A DNA stretch of 64,000 nt. Origin: Ustilaginoidea virens. Lineage: Eukaryota > Ascomycota > Sordariomycetes > Hypocreales > Clavicipitaceae. Each line of letters opens with the position of its first letter. Position 1 is the stretch's first letter. The notes under the pieces were generated by a model that saw nothing but the letters and a program-made list of their open reading frames with translations, made no database searches and was not told the DNA's origin. Where the stretch lies: positions 1,674,001 through 1,738,000 of the forward strand of contig NC_057320.1 in the NCBI RefSeq assembly GCF_000687475.1, read 5' to 3'. Below, one piece after another: positions 11,734 through 24,751 of this stretch. The position numbers and the translations under genes are program-made.

Positions 11734-11931
11734 TATCAGAATGCATAGGGAAAATGCGATAAAATGCTTGATTGAAGGAACCAAGTCCTCTCTAAGAGAC
11801 TTATATTCCCAGCTATTTATAGTGGGATAGGGGGTACCCCTAAGGGCTTACTAATCTAGGGAGAACTCGGCACATCCGACCTCGGATATGACCGATATCC
11901 ACATTACAGACAAGCCAATTTCCCTCCAACA
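11734..11931 (-). repeat. V 5' LTR (198 bp)
   Basis: Pairs with 6,115-6,312. It starts TATCAG (RIP form of TGTCAG), ends CCAACA and is followed by the TSD ATTTC. Confidence 0.93.
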
Positions 11932-11936
11932 ATTTC

Positions 11937-11967
11937 CAATAGTATTCTAAATCACTATTTTGCAATA
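11937..11967 (+). repeat. W 5' LTR, last 31 bp
   Basis: Continues the W LTR after the V insertion and matches 38,178-38,208; ends TTTTGCAATA (RIP form of TTTTGCAACA). The following GGTTATAAGCCC is where a primer site should be, but no clear TGG start is left. Confidence 0.85.
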
Positions 11968-12023
11968 GGTTATAAGCCCGGTGTCTTAAGGCTTCTAACT
12001 TAAGACTTTTTTATGCTAACTTA

Positions 12024-12276
12024 TGTCACGGGCTCGGGCTACGCCCGCGCCACAATATGGCTAAGACTCGGGCTGCGCCTATGCCTAGCCTAGGTAGGGT
12101 CATATAAGTCAGCAGCACAAGGTCACAGGATTACGCTAAGACCTCAACCTATACTAATATACAATTAAATAAACTATTAAGAGGCCCCTATTTAAGTCTT
12201 CTCTTTTTCCTCCTTAGTCTATTTAATATATTTATTTGATGCCTATTCGTAGTAGCCTTAGGGCCAGTCCTTTATA
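12024..12276 (+). repeat. Y1 5' LTR (253 bp)
   Basis: Starts TGTCACGGGCTCGGGC and ends AGTCCTTTATA. It pairs with 24,752-25,004 and with the Y2 LTR. The first 90 bp hold two copies of a CTCGGGCT-n-CGCC motif that can fold into small hairpins. No TGG-type primer site follows; the next bases are TTTCAATAGACTC. Confidence 0.92.
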
Positions 12277-12797
12277 TTTCAATAGACTCTCTTAGCCTTA
12301 CTGTTATAACCTTATATTATAGAGCTAATAATGTAGGCTATATAAAATATCGAGATAAGTACACCTAGAGAAACGGGTCCAGACAACCCGAGACTATAAC
12401 GCCCCCAACGTAATATATATATCCGAGTAAAGCAATTTATCATAGGGTTATAATAGATAGAGGCGCAAATATAGACTAATGTATAGCATTTTGCTACTGT
12501 TACTGCCTTGCTGTAGACTTTTCTCGCGAACTAATTAAATAGCTCTTAAAATACTACCTTACCGGCCCTAGTCGTATAATAGAACGACCCCCTCCTTATT
12601 ACTTAAGATACCTAGCTAAAGTATAAGCCGATCCTAATAGGGGACCCTTTTAATAGTAAAAAGGCTATATTTATAGCCTAGCGGACTTTTATATAATATA
12701 AGCTTGAGGTCGATAGGGACTTTATTAGAGACGAGAAGACCTAATAGATATTTATCTTTTAGAACCTATCGTCTATAGTCTAATTATAGGTCGCAGC
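12277..12797 (+). pseudogene. Y1 gag, 5' part
   Basis: Non-coding leader and start of gag, matching 40,308-40,830 of Y2. No motif that I can name is left. The gag resumes at 18,431 after element X; GCAGC is present on both sides of X. Confidence 0.65.
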
Positions 12798-13051
12798 TGT
12801 GACGGACTGGCCTTAGGGCGACTGCGAATAAGCGTTAATCGGATGTATTGATAAAACTAAGGAGGAAGGGAGAAGAGCCCGAATCGGGTCCCTTCCGCAG
12901 TCTATATACATCCGTATATAGCGCGGGCTAGAGCCCTAATATTGCCCTATAGGCCCGCGCGTCTACCCTATATCATCCGTTTTAGATTAGGCACGGGCGC
13001 AGCCTAAGCCTTAGTCAATCCATAATATAGGTATAGCCCGAGTCTGTGATA
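12798..13051 (-). repeat. X 3' LTR (254 bp)
   Basis: Same length as 18,172-18,425 and near identical. The ends form the inverted repeat TGTnACGGACT and AGTCyGTnATA. It contains GACGCGCGGGCC and a GGGACCCGATTCGGG block also present in the fragment LTR at 3,111-3,364. Confidence 0.94.
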
Positions 13052-13069
13052 TACCCCCCTTCTGCAGGA

Positions 13070-16000
13070 AAAATTTCATCCGTTCTATATTAGGGTTGCT
13101 ATAGGGTTCGACCGGGTCTATTATATATCCAAATATCCCCCTATTTAGCCTTAAATGCCTCCCGCGCTATAGTATCCTTGAAGTTCTCTAGCGGTTCTTA
13201 AGTCGGCGAATTATACCCCTTCTATTTTACTAGTATATTATATTTGCTGCTATAACCCTGAGTATTTTTAGTAGCTAGTATCTCCTTAACCTTAAATTCC
13301 TCGTGCAGGGTATTAGAGTCCTTTAGTAAGATTAGTAAGGGATTAGGCCTAATATCTACAAGTATTTAGCTCGGCAGTAGGTTAGAAGCGGTATATTCTA
13401 TAAGATCAATATAAAAAACCAGGTAAATACTATTAGGAATATTAAATCGGATATTAAGCGGGGACGGAATAGCTACGATAGTATACTTAGTAGATACTTA
13501 GTCGAGCTTCTTATAAGGCTAATTAGTCTTAATATTCCGTAGGCTTAGCTAGACTTAGTCCCCGATTTAGTAGTATTCCGCTAGGCATTAGGAGCGGTTT
13601 ATTGCGTCTTACTGCCATTATTAAGTAAAGGCAATAGCGGCCTAAGCGAGTTCACCCCCCACTTATATTATAGCTAAGAAGCATATTATACGCCCCTTAG
13701 GGGTCGTTAAACTCGGTATAATATTAAGGGGAGGTACTATAATAAGAGAGTCGAAGCTATTTAAGAGACGGTTCGGACTATATCTAGTAATTAAAGAAGT
13801 GCGGTTATTTAGAGCATATTAATAAGTCGCGAGATATTAGGGCTAATTATACTAATCGAATACTACCTTAATGCATAAGATAGCTTAGACCTCTTGGTTT
13901 ATATACTCTATACTACTATTAGTCTATAGGTAGTATGCAATCGAGAGGAATTAGTCGGTCCTAATAGCCTTATATATTATAGTCTAGAATTAGCCTACTT
14001 AGTCCGAACCTCTATTACTAATAATCTAGGCGGGGAACCTATAGTATTGCTACTAGTAGTCGAGAAACTATTCTATATAATCTTCTGCTTATATTAAATA
14101 TATCGCCTTAAGCTAAACGTACTTAGATAGGCGGTCGGTAATAACTATTAGGTAATACAGGTTAAAGGTATTATAGGCTAAGAGGTTAGTTATAAAATTA
14201 ATAGAGATTTAAGACTAAAACTAATCTAAAATCGGTAAGGGCTAGAGTAGGCCCTATTATAATTAGCGACTCTTATATGCCTTATAGTATTAGTAATTCT
14301 AAATAAACTAAGCTACTTTAGATGATATACTATTAAAGTAGTAGTCCTATTGTAAGAGTTAAAAGGTTATATTTTTCTTTAGGTGCCTTACGGTAGGGGA
14401 GTTATAGTATTATTAGATTACTATAGTTATTAATAGCTTGAATAAAGGGAGCTAAATCCGGCTTTAGTAGAGTAGTACTTTATAGGCATTTAGGGTATAA
14501 TCTGCAATCTACTCTTTAGTCTTTACCTTTATAAGGAATCATCATTCTCTATTCGCTATAGCCTTCTACTAGGCCCGATATAGTTTATCCTTAGCTATAG
14601 CCTAGTCCTAAAGCGCCTATAGGTATATATCGGCGAAGACCTAAGAGCTACTAAATAGGGAGATACTAATTGATAAAGCTGCTAATAGTATATCCTTTAT
14701 TATACCTAAGTCTATAATCGGTTAGTTTTCCGCTAGGTCTAGCTAAATCTCTATTAGGTCTACCTTTATAATAGAGATAAATAGTAATTAAAAGACTTAG
14801 CTAAATCTTAGAGCCATATTATCTGCCTTTTACTCTTATCGTAAGAAGGCATTAGGGTATTAGGCTTATAAACCAGGCTAATATCGAAGATAAAAGTTAA
14901 AAAAGGCTAAAGTCTTAGCCTATTACGCCTAATATTCCGATATCTCCTTTAGTCGAGCGAAGTACTTAAGGTTCTTATAGTCCATAAGGATTATAAATAG
15001 AGTAGTAATAGAATAAAGTTCTACCGATTATACCTTAAGATATAAGATAATAGTAAGTAGCTCTTTATTATGAATAGTATAATTCTATTTAGCTTTTATA
15101 AGCTATACTAAATAATATATAATTAGGTAGAGTGCTTTATCCTTTCCGATCTAAGAGAGGTAGCTATTAAAAGCTATACTAAAGCTATTTGCCTTAAAGA
15201 TCGTTTCCTTCTTAAGGTCCTATTAGGCGAGGATTAAATATAAGATAAAATATTACTTAAGCGCTTAGAAAGCCTTTTCTTCTTCTTTAAGCTATTAAAA
15301 GGGGATACCCTTCTATATTAATCGAATTAAGGGCTCTACTAGATAAAAAAAGTTTAAAATAAAATCGTAGTAGAAGTTTATAAACCCTAAAAAGCTCTAA
15401 ATACCTTATAATTTCGTAAGGGCTTCCCACTTTTAAATTGCTTTAATCTTTTTAGGGTCTAATCGGATCTCCTTCTTTACTACTATAATAAAGCTAAGGT
15501 AGTATACCTCCTTTATTGCGAAATTATATTTATCGAGATCTAGATTTAGGCCGGTATCTTATAGGCGCCTAAGGATAACCCTAATGCAGTCTATATATTC
15601 CTACTATAAGCCTTTAGTATAAACTAAAATATTATCTAGGTAAATAGTAGTAAAATCCCCTAAGGCCCTATTAATATATCGCTAGAATATTACGGGGGCC
15701 CTAGTCAGGCTAAAGGGGGTTACTAACTACTTAAAGAGGCTAAAGCGGGTCTAAAACGCAATTAGGTATTTATCGCCCTTAGCGATATAGATCTTATAGA
15801 ATACGGCGCGGATATCTACCTTTATAAACTATATCGCCTAAGATAGGGAATATAGTATTTCTTTAATTAAAAGAAGGGGGTACCGATCTTATGCTATAAC
15901 TTTATTTAGGGCCTGATAATCTATATAAAAATGCTATCTATTATTCGCTTTTTTCGCGAGTAGGACTAATGCTACTGCCGATAAGGAGCTTATATAGATT

Positions 16001-18171
16001 TATCCTTTATCTATAAGGTTAGTTACCTATCTCTAAACCTTAAGTAACTAGTCCTACAGTATATTATATAGCGGTCCCTATAGGAGGTCGGGTGGCCCCC
16101 TATCTAGGGTCGGTTTAAGCTTAATATAGTAATTAAGTATGCCCCGGTATAGTAGGAGGCTAGAGGCCTTTATCTTATTAAAGAGGTTGGTAAAGTCCTA
16201 AAGCTTAGGCGGTAGGGTCTATAGTTAGGCTGGGGGGGGAATTAAATTTTAATAAGGCAGAAGCATAATACAGAGGATATATATAAGCTCTTATAGGCTT
16301 ATAGAGAAGAAGGAGGTTAAGTTATCTTAGGTATATACTATATATTATAATATACCGTAAAAGACCGATCTAAGGATATTAATTGCAATAGGCCTAGAGG
16401 ATCGAGTGGTTAATTCCTTTATAAAGAGGCTACTAATAGCTTTAATTCTTAATTAGCATTATTTCGCCTATAGTTCGATATCGCAATACTCTATCTAAAG
16501 TAACCCTAGAATTATATTATGGGTAAGGCCTAGGACGATATATAGTATTATAGCTAATAGCTATCCGTCGATATCGATATCGATATAGACAATATAGGTA
16601 ATTAAAGGGGTAGCTTATTGCTCCCCTAATTGACTCTTTATATCTACTATAGTCCCGAGTTTCCTATAAGATAGTAGGCAGATAGGCTAGAGTCCTAGCC
16701 TTTAGATAGTTCTTTCGCTTATTGCACTATAGTAGTTACAATTAGAATTAATTAGGGTATTAATAAAGATAGAATTATTATATAGTATCGGGACTAAGAA
16801 GGGGTATTTATTTATATAGTCTTTAATATTATCGATCTCCTTTATGTAGTATTCCTATTGTAACCTGGCTAGGGGCTAGGTGTATTTTTTAAGCCCTCTC
16901 GTAAGATTCGGCTTAAGGGCTAGTCTTTTCTCTAGGAGTTACTATTATCGCTATCTCTAAGCTTAGCGATTCGCAAGGCTTTTATAGCCTTTAGGTCTAT
17001 AGAAGCTACTATTATCTCTAATAGGGGCCGGGCTAGCTTTAGTTTATACTTTAGTATTTTATAGCTGGCATCCCTATATCGGGTGTAAAGTGATTTTTAG
17101 TAGTGCTTTTTAAGGACTTCCCTTAAAACCTATAGCGCCCTTTTATTAGGAAACCTTTACTTGCCTTTCGAACCTAGCTTATAGACGCCTATTATAGGCG
17201 TATTATTATCCTTATCCTAAGCAATTATCTGCAGATCCTAGGCATTATTATCGTAATCCTAGGAAGGGTCTATATAATGCTTTATAGTAAGACTTATCTC
17301 TAGGTCGATAGCGATTTTATAGTACCATACGATAGCTGCCTTATAATCCTTACGGGAGACCCCTAGGCCGATAATCTTATCCAATATGCAAAGGTTAAAG
17401 GCAGATCGGAGTATTTTTAGCTTAACCGACTTAGGCCACCTAAGCCCCCCCGCTAATACTAATTTCTCTTTAAAATATATAAAGAAGGTAAAAAAGGGTT
17501 CTTTTAGCGCCTAATAGAGGGTATACTTAAGCTTACTAATTGCGCATTCCTCTTAATATAGGTCCTTAAAGAGTCGCTATAAATAGTTAAAGAAAGCTAT
17601 AGGGCGGTAATAGAAGGCCATGCCGTTCTTAAAGAATGCTGCAACTTAGGATTAGATTATAGCCGAAAGGTTCTAGTAGATAAATATCTATTAGGTCTTA
17701 TTATTACTAATAAAGTCCCGATCGATTTCTAACTTATGCTCTATAAAGGTCTTCTATATAGTAAATGTAGCCTTTTTACCGTTAAAGGGTTCCCTAACCG
17801 GTATCAGCTTATATTTAGGTCGGGTTTCCTCTAGGGTTAGGATAAAATCAGTCTAAGACCGGTTAAAGGTTATTATAGGAGCTGGCGATAATTATTATTG
17901 CAATTAGTCGATAAGGGCCAGTATTTAATGCTCGGTCTATTCGGCCTAAGCGTGCATCTAATGCTCACTCTCCTGGCTTTAGGATAGCTATTCTTAGAAC
18001 CTCATATTAAAGACTTCTATAGTATTAGTAATTAACTCCTATTAAGCGGCCTATTAATAAGCAGAGGCGCGTCGGGCATCATCTAAGCCTATAGTATTCT
18101 GTAAGGGCCCTATATCTATTATCGGCAGTTGTATATAGTATAATAATAAGGGTTAAAAGAGTTTTATTAAT
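13070..18171 (-). pseudogene. X gag-pol (Ty3/gypsy) with chromodomain, RIP-inactivated
   Basis: Minus-strand order from the right: gag (about 18,100-16,900, no clear motif); protease near 16,750 where DSG reads NSN followed by CNYYSAISER; RT with FYIDYQALNKV, DRYPL, FYKIYIAKGDKYL and PFSLTRAPVIFQRYINRALGDF (about 16,000-15,640); catalytic box YLDN at 15,642-15,631 instead of YLDD; then RNase H (about 15,250-14,900). Integrase has SINFITNL and SNRGSD (about 14,300-13,900). A chromodomain lies at about 13,330-13,140 (FKVKEILA, then LVK-stop-KGY). Stops are mostly former Gln or Trp codons. Dead by both stops and lost catalytic residues. Confidence 0.9.
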
Positions 18172-18425
18172 TATAACGGATTGGCCCTAAGGCGACTGCG
18201 AATAGGCATTAATTGGATGTATTGATAAAACTAAGGAGGAAGAGAGAAGAGCCCGAATCGGGTCCCTTCCGCAGTCTATATACATCCGTGTGTGGCGCGG
18301 GCTAGAGCCCTAATATTGCCCTATAGGCCCGCGCGTCTACCCTATATCATCCGTTCCGGACTAGGTACGGGCGCAGCCCGAGCCTCAGTCAATCCATGAC
18401 ACGGGCATAGCCCGAGTCCGTGACA
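18172..18425 (-). repeat. X 5' LTR (254 bp)
   Basis: Pairs with 12,798-13,051. It is less mutated than its partner (GACACGGGCATAGCCCGAGTCC is kept) and followed by the TSD GCAGC. No tRNA-like primer site is visible on its inner side. Confidence 0.94.
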
Positions 18426-18430
18426 GCAGC

Positions 18431-21400
18431 CTTCTTTAAGAATAGTACGGCTTATAATTATAATATAATAAAGTTCTTCGAATACTTTTAATATCTCTTT
18501 AAGGACTTATATTAATAGGACTGCATTATTATTAAGCTTAAGTACTCTTTATATTAGGGCCCGAAGGAGCCTTTTGCCGCCTTCTTTATATAGTTTAAGG
18601 AAAAACTTATACTTATTAATGGCCTTAGTTAGCCTAAGGAGGTTAAACTAGAATATCTCTAATTAGCGCTTAATACTCATATAGCTAATAAGATTATTAG
18701 TCTTAGGGTCTCCTATTATAATTACTATTCGGCGGTAGACTACTATCGATAAATTGCTATTAATATTAAGACTAGCCTGACTATTAACTATTACCCGGGT
18801 TTAGCCTATTCCCGATTAATTTATATCTAGGATTCCGAAGGCGATATATAAATATCGGGCATTAATAAGCTAGATTCGAAGAGTAATCTGCCTAAAGTAA
18901 TATAAGTTTTTATAGAATAATATAAAGAATATAAGAAGAAAGGTCTTTATCTCTAATATAGCTCTTCTAAGTATTAAAGGAGGGTATACTATTTACTATT
19001 AGTAATCCGGCTAAATATAGCCTAAATAGCCTTACTAGACTTATAAGTTGTAGAGGTCGAAAGTAATAATAACGATTAAAGGAAAAAATAGCCTTTAAGC
19101 TTAATCTCGCTAGAAGGCTTAAGCTATATATATAAACCCTAACCTAATTATAAAAGGAATTAAAGGAAATTATAGAATAAATAAATAGATACCCTTTTTT
19201 AGTACCGATTTTATATAAATCTTATACTTTTATTAATACCTTAATCGATTCGGGATATAACTATTATAGCGCTATAAGCGAAAAGATAGTATAACGGTTA
19301 GGCCTTTAACTTATCCGCTTACTATAATATAAGGAAATTAGAACGGTAGTAGATATTTAGAGCCGTTTAGGAGAATATAAGGTAATATATTCCTTTATTA
19401 CCTATATTATCTATATAGTAATCGATATCGATAGATGGCCGTCTATAGTTATACTTTATATTATCTTAGGCTTTACTTACGATATTATCCTTAGGATGCC
19501 TTAGATAGAGTACTATAATATTATATTATAGGTAAAGCGGCGCTAATTAAAGATCGGATTAATAAGCGGTTTTATTATGAAAAAATCGATAAAAAAATAA
19601 TAGGATCTAATAGCGGTTAATATCCTTAGCTTAATCTTCTACGGTATACTAAAATAGGCAAAATGCTTTAAAGATCGGTCGACTTCTTTTATCGCAATAA
19701 GTTTATAGGAGATAATATACATCCTCCGCGTTATACTGCCACCTTATTAAAACTCTGCCTTATAATTATAGGAGCTATAGGTGCTCCCGATAGAATTATA
19801 GGAATTTACCGACCTCTTTAATAAAGAGAAGGCTTTTAGTCTCCCCCTACACTAAGGTATATTAGACTACTATATCCAGCTTAAAAAGACTATAGATAGG
19901 AGCTAGTTAGACCTACCTTAGGGCCTATTATATAATATACTATAAGATTAGTTACTTAAGGTTTAGAGATAAATAACTAACCTAATAGATAAAAGATAGA
20001 TCTATATAAGCTCCTTATTGGCAGTAGTATTAGTCCTATTAGCCAGAAAGGGGAATAATAAGTAGCGTTTTTATATCGACTATTAAGCCCTTAATAAGGT
20101 TATAATCTAAGACTAATACTCCCTCCCTTTAATTAAGGAGACCTTATAATCCCTATCTTAAGCGAAATAGTTTACTAAAATTAATATATATATAGTATTC
20201 TATAAGATATATATTATAGAGGGCAATAAATACTTAACTATATTCTGTATACGATTCGGACTATTTGAATAGCTTATTACATTATTTAGCCTAATTAAGG
20301 CCCTTATAACCTTTTAAAGATATATTAATAAAGTCTTAGAGAATATACTAAGAGACTTTATAATTGCCTACCTTAATAACGTTTTGATTTATATTAGGGG
20401 ATTAAAGGCAGATTATATAGGGCGCGTTAAAGAAGTCCTTCGATAATTATAAAAGGCTAGCTTAAATTTAAATCTTAATAAGTGCGATTTTATAGTGAAA
20501 GAGGTCTAATACCTAAGATATATTATAATGGCTGGAAAGGAAATCTATTTAGACCCCAAAAAGATTAAGGCTATCTAAAACTAGGAAGTACCTATAAAAT
20601 TAAAAGGCGTTTATAGTTTCCTTAACTTCGCTAACTTCTACCGCGATTTTATTCTAGATTTTTTATACTTTATTAACCCTTTAGTTAGGTTAATAAAGAA
20701 AGGGGTCCCTTTTTAATAATTAAACGAAAAAGAGGCAGCATTCTAGGCGCTTAAATAGTATTTTATATTATCTTTAGTTTTCGCCTAATAGGACCTTAAT
20801 AAGGAGACGATCCTTAAGGTAGATAATTCTAATATAGTTCTTAATAGCTATCTATTATAGGTTAAAAAGGATAGTATATTCTACCTAGTCGCATATTATT
20901 CCGCTCGCTTATTAGATATAGAATAAAACTATATTATATATAATAAGGAATTCTTTATTATTATCTTTTACCTTAAGGTATAATTAGTAGAACTCTGCTT
21001 AATAGCCTCCCCCTTTATTATCCTTACCGATTATAAGAATTTAGAGTATTTTACCTAATTACGCAAAATATCCGAACGATAAGCCTAATAGGCTAAAACT
21101 CTAATGCTTTTTAACTTCTATCTTCGGTATAAGCTAGGGTTATAAGCCTAATACCTTAATATACTTTCTCGATAGGAATAAAAGGTAGATATGATAGAGC
21201 TATAAATCGGCTAGATCCTAAAACCGCTATCTATCTTAATATTTAATATAAATAGGATAAAAGACATTAAGACCCCAACCTTAGATTTAGAGATTACCCT
21301 ACTTTACGGCCTATATATTTTTGCCGATATTTACCTTTAGGCTTTTTAAGACTAAATAATATCTAAAGATAGTATATACTAAGTATAATAGATGGCTATA

Positions 21401-22855
21401 GTAAATAGAGAGCGATAGTTCCCTATAGTAGTAGCGATATAGGAATAAATTGCAGACTATACCCTAAATGCATATAATATGCTACTCTACTAGGGGCGGG
21501 TATAGCTCTTATCGTTTAAGCCCCTAACTATAATAGTAATCTAATAGTGCTATAACTCGCCTATAGTAGGTTACCTAAGGAAGAATACTACCTTCTAATT
21601 ATTATGATAGGATTATTATTTCGATAATATATCATCTGAGGTAGTAAGGTTTATTTAGAACTATTAATGCTATAAAGCATATAAGAGCCGCTAGCTATAA
21701 TAGAGTCTATTATAACTTTTACCGATTTCGGACCGTTTTTAGTTGTAAATATTAATAGACTTTATAATAGACCTCCCCGCCTATACCTCTTCCGACTTAT
21801 GCTTCCTTATAGTAATTACCGACTGCTTATTAAAGTATATCTAGCTAAAGGCGATATACTCTATAACAGCCGAAGAGTATATAGAGCGATTCTAATAATA
21901 CTAATAGCGCTTTTATAGATTCCCTAATGAGATTATTAGTAATAGAGGCTTAGATTAGGTAGGATAATTCTAAACGATACTTTATAAGGCAGTTAGGACT
22001 AAATAACTCCTCTCGATTGTATACTACCCCTAAACCGATAGTAATATAAAATAAATAAACTAAGAGGTCTAGGCCGTCCTTTATATTATAGTCTCCTTTA
22101 ACTAATACGATTAGCCTAAGCACCTCGCTATATACTAACTCGCCCTAAATAACTAGACATTATTAGTAATAGGGTTTAGCCTAAACCGGCTTCTTAATAG
22201 GTTCGATATACTAATTATTACGTTAGCTTTAGAGGTAATACTAAGTATAAAGATACTAAAAGAGCGGGTAGTATTCTTTTTAGCTAACCTTTAGGAGGGA
22301 AAAGAGTTAGCCTAAGCCGCTATCGCTTTTATATAATAACGATAATAAAACGCAATAAACCGTTTATACTATTTAGTAGAGCGTTTTTAGTTTAAGGATT
22401 ATATATAGCTTAACCTAAGGAATATTAGGATAAATTGCCCTTATAAGAAGCTTAATTAGGTCTCTGCTAAATATACTATTATTACCATCCTATCCCTACT
22501 TACTATCTAGCTTAATATCCCTAAGGGTATTTACCTGGTTTTTTATATCGATTTTATTAAATAAGCTGCTTTTAATCCGCTTCTTATATAGACTATAATT
22601 AATATTAGGCTTAGGCCCCTACTTATTCTTCCTTAAGATTCTAATTAGCTATATACGGAATATAAGGTTAAGGCGATATTAGCAGTAAGAAACGCTTAGG
22701 GCTAGGGTAGGAATTACGATATACTAATTAAATAAATAGGGTATAACTTACCTATATAAGAACTTTTAGAAAACTTTAAAGATTTAGTGGCATAAAAGGC
22801 ATTTGAAATTAAATAAAGTAATATTTATATATATAATAGGCCCGCTAGGCTATTA
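18431..22855 (+). pseudogene. Y1 gag end, protease, RT, RNase H, integrase, chromodomain
   Basis: Gag resumes after X. The protease keeps LIDSG (19,241-19,255) followed by YNYYSAISEK. RT runs about 20,060-20,620; its catalytic box reads YLNN (20,369-20,380) with LIY and RG after it. The thumb contains LDPKKIKAI and the FLNFANFYR block. RNase H is about 20,800-21,050 (YNKEFFTII). Integrase is about 21,600-22,440: DFG-like core, NRGLD for DRGSD, and the NQEV block. The chromodomain is about 22,660-22,800 (YKVKAILAVRNA, then ENFKDLVA). Stops are almost all TAA/TAG at expected Gln or Trp positions. The domain order is standard for chromoviruses. Confidence 0.9.
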
Positions 22856-22859
22856 AAAT

Positions 22860-24734
22860 GAAATTAATTCGACCTATAAATAATGCTAAAACGCCTACTT
22901 ATAAAAAAAAAAAAACCCTTAAAATATTAAAAAAAAATACTTAGCTTGTCTATCCCTCTCCTAGGCTAGTACTACCCTCCCCCCTCTCCTATATTATAAC
23001 TATTATACTTATCGTTATATAGGCCCTTTTCGGCATTATTAGGATCGATATACCCTTACGGCAGCTACTACTATAGGGGCGGTAGTAATAGGGACGGCTA
23101 TATATAACCCCTATAGTAGTATCTATAGGGGATCGGGCGTATATACGGCGAGTAGGCCTAGTATAAATAGTTGCCTATACGACCCTAACATAATAGCATT
23201 CTAAGGGATATACTATATAGGGAATATAGGGGAGGCTATAATAGGGCCTATTAAGGACGCCATAGGGTTTATAGTAGTAGTAGTAGGAGACGTAGTAGTG
23301 CCGGCTAGGGCTGCTATAGCATTAGGGTATTTTGCGGCAGATAGTACTATTAGGCCTTTAGGGGAACCTATACACTTTATTTATAGGCAGGCGGTTCTTT
23401 AGCGTAATAGGTTAGTAAAGGGCAGGCAAAAGGGGGGGCTAGATAGGGCTAAATAGGAGCCGCTAAATACTACTCTATCCGGGCGTAATACTCTTAGGCC
23501 TCTCGTTATATATCTTATATTATACTTAATATAAGGGCTAGATTAACGACTAACCTAGCTTAATAGTAGGAGGGAGTTATAGCCTAAGAGATATCGATTA
23601 ACGCTTTATTAATAGCACTATAAAGACTAAAAGTAAGATATAAGATATAAGGAGTCATTTAGTCGGCGGCTATAGTATGCTACTATTAATTATTAAGGGC
23701 CCGAAAATAGGGCGAGAGGATAGTAGCCTAAGCTTTAGTTATTTCGGTCGCAGGATATATAGGTTTAATAATAGAGGTGCCCTCCTTATAAGCCTTAATC
23801 TACGCCTAGTAGATCTACTAGAGTTTAAAATTACTAGTAAGCTTAAAGTCGAGCTATATACATAAGCTATACGCATCTTAGTAGTAAAAATAGCTCTTAC
23901 TCTTGCCTTTTCGCATATAGATGGGGAGAATACTAATCGCCTATAATTTTCGGTCATATTACTTATATAAAAACTCTTTATCGTAGGCATATTTATACTC
24001 TTTATTAGAGGAATTACCCTCTAATAAATAATCGCTTGCGGTATATTGCGGCTTATATTTGCGCTTTAAAGGGCCGGAGCGTTTAGTAGATAGGGCGGTT
24101 AGACCGCTTATAGGTCGTAAGATTTCTATAATATTAAGTTCCATAGGGGTCATTATATTACTTACGGCTTAGCCGCCATTAGGGTTCGGCTTGGATATAT
24201 TTAGGGTCTTAATACGGTTAATTAGGGGAATATAGAATCGTATTAGGCTTAAACCGATATATATATTAAATATAGGCAGAGATAGGATATAGCCTTTTGG
24301 AGAATATATAGGTAATTAGTCTATTAATATTAGTATTTATTACGACCCTAAGCAAAGGGGATAATACTTACGGTAGGATGCTAATGATAATTAAATTAGC
24401 TATAGGAAGGAAGAGGAAAAGAAAAAAAAGGGTAATAGAAAAAGCGCGAAAAAAAACACACCTTTACCTAAGGGGATTACCTACCGATAGCTAGCGAAAA
24501 ATTTTTTACAATACTAATAGCTACTATAAATAGCTTCCAGCTGGCGATGCGATGCCGGCCTTCTATACATTTCTACTATACTACCTTCCCGAATCGATAC
24601 TCTATAATATCCCCTACTTATATAAACTAGACCCGACGAATAGACTTAAGGTTATTGCGATAATAACCTAGGCGACTTGATTAGGCCTATGTAGAGGATA
24701 GGCAGGTTTCGGAATGCAATTAATTCGATTGCGA
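22860..24734 (+). other. Extra segment between chromodomain and 3' LTR of the Y family, unknown content
   Basis: About 1.9 kb that has no counterpart in the X family, where the polypurine tract follows the chromodomain within about 100 bp. The first 810 bp are shared with Y2 (58,060-58,885), so the segment belongs to the family and is not a later insertion. Near its start lie A-runs (22,907-22,919 and 22,932-22,940) on the plus strand. On the minus strand, frames of 83 and 64 codons overlap at 23,739-23,990 and 23,959-24,153; I recognise neither. It could be a third gene, an antisense gene or a long 3' UTR. Confidence 0.6.
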
Positions 24735-24751
24735 GGTAGAGGAGGGGGATA
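24735..24751 (+). other. Y1 polypurine tract
   Basis: GGTAGAGGAGGGGGATA directly precedes the 3' LTR; it primes plus-strand DNA synthesis in LTR elements. Confidence 0.8.

Larger units (their letters stand above)
6115..11931 (-). mobile_element. Copia element V, complete, inserted in the W 5' LTR
   Basis: 5,817 bp with two 198-bp LTRs and the TSD ATTTC (6110-6114, 11932-11936). Its 5' end is at the right. A tRNA-type primer site (TGGTAGCAATTG on the minus strand, 11,733 downward) abuts the right LTR. A polypurine tract (CCTGAGGGGGTA) abuts the left LTR at 6,313. Protease, integrase, RT and RNase H are recognisable in copia order. It is a different family from U and W. Confidence 0.93.
12798..18425 (-). 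mobile_element. Chromovirus X, complete, inserted in the Y1 gag
   Basis: 5,628 bp, 254-bp LTRs, TSD GCAGC (12793-12797, 18426-18430). Y2 has the uninterrupted site near 40,825 (GTCGCCGCCTTCTT). Read on the minus strand; its 3' LTR is at the left with the polypurine tract AGAAGGGGGGTA next to it (13,052-13,063). Related to, but distinct from, Y: different LTR middle and no 1.9-kb segment after the chromodomain. Confidence 0.94.
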
